This document shows positions 59,141 to 64,000 of a DNA stretch of 64,000 bases, piece after piece. The translations under genes were made by a program, and so were the position numbers. The DNA comes from Cellulomonas sp. PhB143 (GTDB lineage: Bacteria; Actinomycetota; Actinomycetes; Actinomycetales; Cellulomonadaceae): NCBI RefSeq assembly GCF_003752595.1, contig NZ_RKIJ01000002.1, positions 1 to 64,000 on the forward strand, in the 5' to 3' direction. Within the stretch, counting starts at the first letter, position 1. Every line of letters starts with the position of its first letter. The notes beneath the pieces are model-generated. The model saw only the letters and a list, made by a program, of their open reading frames with translations. It was not told the origin of the DNA and searched no databases.

Positions 59141-60889
59141 TCAGTCGAGCGAGCGCAGCCGCGCCAGCTCGACCCGTCGTTCGGCCTGCTGCACCGGGTC
59201 GGGCACCGGCAGCGACGCGAGGAGGCGCTGCGTGTACGGGTCCTGCGGCGCGCCGAGCACGTGTTCGCCCGTGCCCTCCTCGACGACCTGCCCGCGGTAG
59301 AGCACCGCGATCCGGTCGGCCAGCAGGTCGACGACGGCGAGGTCGTGCGAGATGAACAGGCAGGCGAAGCCGAGCTCGGCCTGCAGCTCCGCGAAGAGCT
59401 CCAGGACCCGGGCCTGCACGGACACGTCGAGCGCGGACGTCGGCTCGTCGGCGATGAGCAGCTCGGGCTCCAGCGCGAGCCCCCGGGCGAGCGAGGCGCG
59501 CTGGCGCTGCCCGCCGGAGAGCTCGTGCGGGTACCGGTCGCCGTACGCCCGGGGCAGCTGGACCGCCTCGAGCAGCTCGTCGACCCGCGCGCGGGCCGCG
59601 CGCAGGTCGCGGGCCCGGCCCTGGACGATCAGCGGCTCGGCGACGCCGTCCGCGATCGTCAGGAGCGGGTTGAAGGTCGACGACGGGTCCTGGAACACGA
59701 AGCCGATGCGCGAGCGGACCGGCCGGACCTCCCGGGGCCGGGCGCCGTTCATCTCGACGCCGAGCACGGACAGAGAGCCGCCCGTCACGGGCGTCAGGCC
59801 CGCGATCGCGCGCCCGATCGTCGACTTGCCCGAGCCCGACTCCCCCACGAGCCCGAGCACCTCGCCGGGCCGGATCGTCAGGTCGACGCCGCGCACCGCG
59901 GGGAACCCCGGCCGGCGGAACCGCCCGGGATAGGTGATCTCGAGGTCGCGGGCCGCGACCACCGGCGTCGCCTCGGCCCACCCCTCGGGTCGCCCGGCAG
60001 CCCGCGCGGCGGTGCGCGCGGTGGCCTCGCCGATGCGCGGCACCGAGCCGAGCAGGCGCTTGGTGTACTCGTCCTGCGGGTCGGCGAACAGCTCGCGCGC
60101 GCCGGCCTGCTCGACGACCTTGCCCTGGTACATCACCGCCACCGTGTCGGCGAGGTCCGCCACGACGCCCATGTTGTGCGTGATCAGCACGACCGCGGTG
60201 CCGAACTCGTCCCGCACGCGGCGCAGCAGGTCGAGGATCTCGGCCTGCACGGTCACGTCGAGGGCCGTGGTCGGCTCGTCCGCGACGATCAGGCCGGGGT
60301 CCAGCACGAGCGCCATGGCGATGACGATGCGCTGCTTCTGCCCGCCGGAGAACTGGTGCGGGTACTGGTCGACCCGCTCGGCGGCGTCGGGGATGCCCAC
60401 GCGCTCGAGGATCTCGATCGCCCGCGCCCGGCCCTCCTTCGCCGAGACCTTCCCGTGCGCCCGCAGGCCCTCGGTGATCTGCCAGCCCACCGTGAACACG
60501 GGGTTCAGCACGGCGGACGGCTCCTGGAACACCATCGCGACGTCCGTGCCGCGCACCGCGCGCAGCTGCTTGGGGCTCAGGGCGACGACGTCGTGCTCGT
60601 CCGTGCCGGCCTTGTTCGCCAGGACGACGGCGCCGCGCGTCGTCGCGTTCTCGGGCAGCAGCCCGAGGATGGTCGAGGCGGTGACCGTCTTGCCGGAGCC
60701 GGACTCGCCGACGACGGCGAGCACCTCCCCCGGGCGGACCGTCAGGTCCACGCCGTCGACGGCCCGCACGGACCCGGCGTCGGTCGCGAACGAGACCGCG
60801 AGGTCCCGGATCTCGACGACGTGCCTCTCCGCCCCGGGCCCCGCGCCCGGGCGCGGGGCCCCGGCGGGCGTGGTGGTCGTGCTGCTCAT
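59141..60889 (-). CDS. Oligopeptide ABC importer, fused double ATP-binding protein
   Basis: A 582-residue protein containing two OppD/OppF-like ATPase domains. First: Walker A GESGSGKT, signature FSGGQKQR, Walker B LIVADEPTTALD. Second (from ~300): GESGSGKST, LSGGQRQR, LLIADEPTSALD, and the OppF-type C-terminal extension (DPYTQRLLASLPVPDP). It powers the permeases encoded just upstream. ATG overlaps the previous stop (ATGA). A fused D-F pair is common in actinobacteria. Confidence 0.93.
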   Translation of the reverse strand: MSSTTTTPAGAPRPGAGPGAERHVVEIRDLAVSFATDAGSVRAVDGVDLTVRPGEVLAVVGESGSGKTVTASTILGLLPENATTRGAVVLANKAGTDEHDVVALSPKQLRAVRGTDVAMVFQEPSAVLNPVFTVGWQITEGLRAHGKVSAKEGRARAIEILERVGIPDAAERVDQYPHQFSGGQKQRIVIAMALVLDPGLIVADEPTTALDVTVQAEILDLLRRVRDEFGTAVVLITHNMGVVADLADTVAVMYQGKVVEQAGARELFADPQDEYTKRLLGSVPRIGEATARTAARAAGRPEGWAEATPVVAARDLEITYPGRFRRPGFPAVRGVDLTIRPGEVLGLVGESGSGKSTIGRAIAGLTPVTGGSLSVLGVEMNGARPREVRPVRSRIGFVFQDPSSTFNPLLTIADGVAEPLIVQGRARDLRAARARVDELLEAVQLPRAYGDRYPHELSGGQRQRASLARGLALEPELLIADEPTSALDVSVQARVLELFAELQAELGFACLFISHDLAVVDLLADRIAVLYRGQVVEEGTGEHVLGAPQDPYTQRLLASLPVPDPVQQAERRVELARLRSLD

Positions 60890-61965
60890 GCTCGTCCCTC
60901 CCTCTCGTCGACGTCGCGCACCGGGTCCGCGACGGGCGCGCCCGGGTCGGTCACGTCGACGACGACGTTGCCCTGGACCGCCACGGACGTGCTCGCGACG
61001 TCCCCGGCGACCTGCTTGCTCGCGCGCCGGGACCGCAGGCGCGGGTCGGCGAGGTCGTTGAGCGACTCGCCGACGAGCGTGATCCCGAGGACCGCGAGCA
61101 CGATCGCGAGGCCCGGGAAGAGCGCCGTCCACCAGATGCCGGAGGACACGTCCGCGATCGCCTTGTTGAGGTCGTAGCCCCACTCGGCCGCCGCGGTCGG
61201 CTCGATGCCGAACCCGAGGAACCCGAGGCCGGCGAGCGTGAGGATCGCCTCGGAGGCGTTGAGCGTGACGATGAGCGGCAGCGTGCGGGTGGAGTTGCGC
61301 AGCACGTGGCGCACCATGATGCGCCGGTGCGGCGAGCCGATCACGCGGGCGGCGTCGATGTACGCCTCGGTCTTGATCCGCACCACCTCGGCGCGGATCA
61401 CCCGGAAGTACTGCGGGATGAACACGACGGTGATCGACAGCGCCGCGGCGAGGATCCCGCCCCACAGGCTCGACTTCCCGCCGGAGATGACGATCGCCGC
61501 GAGGATCGCGAGCAGCAGCGACGGGAACGCGTAGATCGCGTCGCAGACCACGACGAGCACCCGGTCGATCCAGCCGCCGAAGTAGCCGGAGACGAGGCCG
61601 ATGAGGATGCCGAGGAAGATCGACGCGACGATGGCCACGACGATCACCAGAGCGGCGGTCTGCGCGCCCCAGATCACGCGGGACAGGACGTCGTAGCCCC
61701 CGACGGTCGTGCCGAGCCAGTGGTCGCCCGACGGCGCCTGCTGGGCCCCGAACGCCGCGGTCTCGGTGCGCAGCTGCGAGTAGCCGTAGGGCGCGAGGAC
61801 GGGTGCGAGGACCGCCACGACGAGGAAGATCCCCGTGATGACGAGCCCGGCGACGAGCATGAACCGCTGCAGCCCGACGCTCTGGCGCAGGTGGCTGACG
61901 ACGGGCAGCCGGGACCACAGGGAGGGGCGCGGCGGGAGCGCAGGGGCGAGCGTGGTGTCGCTCAT
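60886..61965 (-). CDS. Oligopeptide ABC importer permease, DppC-like
   Basis: A 359-residue permease with six helices. The EAA loop is IGSPHRRIMVRHVLRN, and the N-terminal HWLGTTVGGYDVLSRVIWG and SLLLAILAAIVISGG segments are DppC-typical. A cytosolic ~50-residue C-terminal tail is not usual for the family. Overlaps the ATPase gene by four bases. Confidence 0.92.
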   Translation of the reverse strand: MSDTTLAPALPPRPSLWSRLPVVSHLRQSVGLQRFMLVAGLVITGIFLVVAVLAPVLAPYGYSQLRTETAAFGAQQAPSGDHWLGTTVGGYDVLSRVIWGAQTAALVIVVAIVASIFLGILIGLVSGYFGGWIDRVLVVVCDAIYAFPSLLLAILAAIVISGGKSSLWGGILAAALSITVVFIPQYFRVIRAEVVRIKTEAYIDAARVIGSPHRRIMVRHVLRNSTRTLPLIVTLNASEAILTLAGLGFLGFGIEPTAAAEWGYDLNKAIADVSSGIWWTALFPGLAIVLAVLGITLVGESLNDLADPRLRSRRASKQVAGDVASTSVAVQGNVVVDVTDPGAPVADPVRDVDEREGRA

Positions 61966-61967
61966 GG

Positions 61968-63071
61968 TCAGTACCTCACCCTCGGGTCGATGAGCGCGGC
62001 GATGACGTCGACGACGAAGTTCGTCAGGGCCACCACCACCGCGATGAGCACGACGATGCCCTGCACGGCGACGAAGTCCCGCGCCTGCAGGTAGTGCGCG
62101 AGCTGGAAGCCGAGCCCCTTCCACTCGAAGGTGGTCTCGGTCAGCACGGCGCCGGAGAGCAGGAGCGCGACCTGCAGGCCGATCACGGTGATGATCGGGA
62201 TCAGCGCGGGGCGCCACGCGTGCTTGCGCAGCAGCCGCCCCTCGCGCACACCGCGCGAGCGCGCCGCGGTGACGTAGCCGGTCGAGAGCGTGCCGATGAC
62301 GTTCGTCCGCACCAGCCGCAGGAACACGCCCGCGGTGAGCAGCCCGAGCGCGACGGCGGGCAGGACGGCGTGCATGAGCACGTCCCCGACCGCGTCGGGG
62401 TCGCCCGTGCGGAACGCGTCGATCAGGTAGAAGCCGGAGGGGTTGTCGAGCGTCTGGAGCTCGATCTCCGTTCCCGTCGAGGCGCGCCCCGCGACGGGGA
62501 ACCATCCGAGGCTCACGGAGAACACCAGCTTGAGCAGCAGACCGGCGAAGAAGACGGGGGTCGCGTAGCAGAGGATCGCGAAGACGCGCAGGACGGCGTC
62601 GGGCAGGCGGTCGCGGCGCGAGGCCGCGAGGAGGCCGAACGGGATGCCGACGAGGAACGCGACGATCAGCGCGTAGACGGCGAGCTCGAGCGTCGCGGTG
62701 CCGAACGTCGTCAGGACCTCGGTCACGGGGCGGTTGTCGCTGAGCGTGGTGCCGAAGTCGCCGTGCAGCAGGTCGCCGAGGTACTCGACGTACTGCACGA
62801 GGATCGGCCGGTCGTAGCCGGCCTCGTGGATGCGCTGCTGGAGCTGGTCGGGCGTCAGCCGCCCGCCGAGCGCCGCCGTGATGGGGTCGCCGGTCGCGCG
62901 CATCACCACGAAGACGGTGGTCACGAGGATGAAGATCGTGGGGATGATCAGCAGGAAGCGGACGACGATGTAGCGCCCGAGCCCGCCTCCCCCGCCGGAG
63001 CGGCGCGGTGCGACGGCGGTCGCGGTCGGTGCCGGCGTGCCGGGCGCCTCGGTCGATGGTGCTGTGCTCAT
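61968..63071 (-). CDS. Oligopeptide ABC importer permease, DppB-like
   Basis: A 367-residue permease. Diagnostic are GRYIVVRFLLIIPTIFILVT, LHGDFGTTLSDNRPV, YVTAARSRGVREGRLLRKHAWRPAL in part (the EAA loop) and the C-terminal DPRVRY. A Pro/Ala-rich N-terminal 30 residues precede the first helix. Lies two bases before dppC-like start on the same transcript. The upstream hairpin at 63123 separates it from the binding-protein gene. Confidence 0.93.
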   Translation of the reverse strand: MSTAPSTEAPGTPAPTATAVAPRRSGGGGGLGRYIVVRFLLIIPTIFILVTTVFVVMRATGDPITAALGGRLTPDQLQQRIHEAGYDRPILVQYVEYLGDLLHGDFGTTLSDNRPVTEVLTTFGTATLELAVYALIVAFLVGIPFGLLAASRRDRLPDAVLRVFAILCYATPVFFAGLLLKLVFSVSLGWFPVAGRASTGTEIELQTLDNPSGFYLIDAFRTGDPDAVGDVLMHAVLPAVALGLLTAGVFLRLVRTNVIGTLSTGYVTAARSRGVREGRLLRKHAWRPALIPIITVIGLQVALLLSGAVLTETTFEWKGLGFQLAHYLQARDFVAVQGIVVLIAVVVALTNFVVDVIAALIDPRVRY

Positions 63072-63122
63072 GGGGTCCTTCCGGTGGTGCGCGGCCCCCG
63101 CGGTCCGCTGGGGCCGCCGTCA

Positions 63123-63165
63123 CGCCCGGACGGCCCGCCCCGGGCAGGGGCGGGCCGTCCGGGCG
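63123..63165 (-). terminator. Strong intercistronic hairpin after the binding-protein gene
   Basis: Perfect 19-bp arms (63123-63141, 63147-63165; CGCCCGGACGGCCCGCCCC) enclose a GGGCA loop. It starts 14 bases after the binding-protein stop and lies upstream of the permease start. Such intercistronic stem-loops commonly cause partial termination or protect the upstream message, giving more binding protein than permease. Sequence is unrelated to families A-E. Confidence 0.75.
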
Positions 63166-63179
63166 CCGGCTCGGGCTGG

Positions 63180-64000
63180 TCAGCCCTTGCTGAGGGCGGC
63201 GTAGCGGAACTTGAAGGACGCGTCGAGGGTGTCCTTCGCCCCCTCGACGTCCTTGCCGACGACGGCGACCTGCGCACCCTGCAGGTACGGCACGGTCGAG
63301 AGGTCGGCGGCGACGTCGTCCTGGATCTTCTCGATGAGCTTCGTCCTGGCGTCCGGGTCCTTCGTGACGGCCTGCTGGAGGATCTCGTCGTTGACGGCCT
63401 TGTTGTCGTAGTGGTTCGCCAGGAAGTTCTCCTTGAGGAAGAACGGCGTCAGGTAGTTGTCGGCGTCCGAGTAGTCCGGGAACCAGCCGAGCTGGTAGGC
63501 GGGGTAGACGTCGGCCGTGCGGTCCTTGGAGTACTGGACCCACTCGGTCGTCTGCAGGTTGACCTTGAACAGGCCGCTCTTCTCGAGCTGGTCCTTGATC
63601 AGGGCGTACTCGTCGGCCGACGACGGGCCGTAGTGGTCGTTCGAGTACTGCAGGTCGAGGGTGACCGGGCTCGTGACGCCGGCGTCCGCGAGCGTGGACT
63701 TCGCCTTGTCCGCGTCGGGCTTGCCCTGGCCGTCGCCGTACATCGTCTTCAGCGGCTCGGTGGCGCCCGTCAGGCCCTCGGGGACGAAGGAGTACAGGGG
63801 CGTGTAGGTGCCCTTGTAGACCTGGTCGGCGATCTCGTCGCGGTCGATGAGGTCGGCGACGGCCTGGCGGACCGCGAGGGCCTTCGCCGGGTCGGCGTCG
63901 TCCGTCTTGGCCCCGAACGGCTGGGTGTCGAAGTTGAACGTGATGTAGCGGGTCTCGCCGCCGGGGCCCTCGACGACCTTGACCTTGTCGTTGCCGCGCA
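63180..64000 (-). CDS. Oligopeptide ABC importer substrate-binding protein (partial)
   Basis: The C-terminal 273 residues of an SBP_bac_5 family protein; the gene enters from beyond base 64000, so the signal peptide and N-lobe are missing. Visible are VRQAVADLIDRDEIADQVYKG-like start of the second lobe (in parts VRQAVADLIDRDEI and VYKGTYTPLYSFVPEG), LADAGVTSPVTLDLQYSND, WFPDYSDADNYLTPFF and VPYLQGAQVAVVGKDVEG. It supplies peptides or similar solutes to the permeases downstream. Confidence 0.92.
   Translation of the reverse strand, partial: RGNDKVKVVEGPGGETRYITFNFDTQPFGAKTDDADPAKALAVRQAVADLIDRDEIADQVYKGTYTPLYSFVPEGLTGATEPLKTMYGDGQGKPDADKAKSTLADAGVTSPVTLDLQYSNDHYGPSSADEYALIKDQLEKSGLFKVNLQTTEWVQYSKDRTADVYPAYQLGWFPDYSDADNYLTPFFLKENFLANHYDNKAVNDEILQQAVTKDPDARTKLIEKIQDDVAADLSTVPYLQGAQVAVVGKDVEGAKDTLDASFKFRYAALSKG

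Overview
The window comes from a very GC-rich actinobacterium with leaderless or GTG-started genes, tightly overlapping GTGA/ATGA operon junctions and a CsoR/CopA copper system. The hemA-hemE-hemY-hemC-hemD/B-hemL order, the large secreted GH3 glucosidase and the DtxR/TipAS/BkdR-type regulators fit a soil Micrococcales such as the Promicromonosporaceae or Cellulomonadaceae. This is an inference from gene content, not a database result. No tRNA, rRNA, CRISPR array, insertion sequence or complete prophage was seen.

Layout. 1-9.3 kb: homopolymer-rich start, MerR/TipAS regulator, HAD phosphatase, HdeD-like membrane protein with a lipoprotein, sugar isomerase-like TIM barrel, thioredoxin/NHL protein, heme oxygenase, GNAT acetyltransferase, and a trypsin-like protease with a small partner. 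9.5-19.4 kb: ECF sigma/anti-sigma pair, a 1639-residue secreted GH3 enzyme, and the three-gene set DUF4956, VTC-domain protein, Cthe_2159-like beta-helix lipoprotein. 19.6-29.4 kb: AbiEi-like/endonuclease-like gene flanked by palindromes, CopD-CtaG fusion, CbiX, a branched-chain 2-oxoacid dehydrogenase operon (E1alpha-E1beta-E2) with a striking triple operator, and HisC. 29.4-39 kb: holin-like protein, WXG-like/hydrolase pair, PurB, a repeat-filled gap, DHA2 drug exporter with divergent MarR, M23 peptidase, arylsulfotransferase-family lipoprotein. 39-48.3 kb: heme biosynthesis from glutamyl-tRNA through coproporphyrin, including an in-frame HemD-HemB fusion. 48.4-59 kb: tandem ADP-ribosyltransferase-fold proteins, HdeD-like protein, copper operon (HMA-like protein, CsoR, CopA), ABC exporter with winged-helix regulator, Ser/Gly-rich membrane protein, CPBP protease. 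59-64 kb: oligopeptide ABC importer, whose binding protein runs off the end.

The most unusual theme is a set of dispersed palindromic elements in at least five sequence families (A-E below). They lie mainly at gene 3' ends. Two copies lie in frame inside coding regions (CopA and the NHL protein), one sequence class flanks a nuclease-like gene on both sides, and arm sequences differ between copies with compensating changes. This resembles REP or Rickettsia palindromic elements, but the sequences themselves are not ones I recognise. Other second-look items are the HemD-HemB fusion, the tandem ART-fold proteins, a protease with a free-standing copy-like N-domain, and a MerR-type leaderless promoter.
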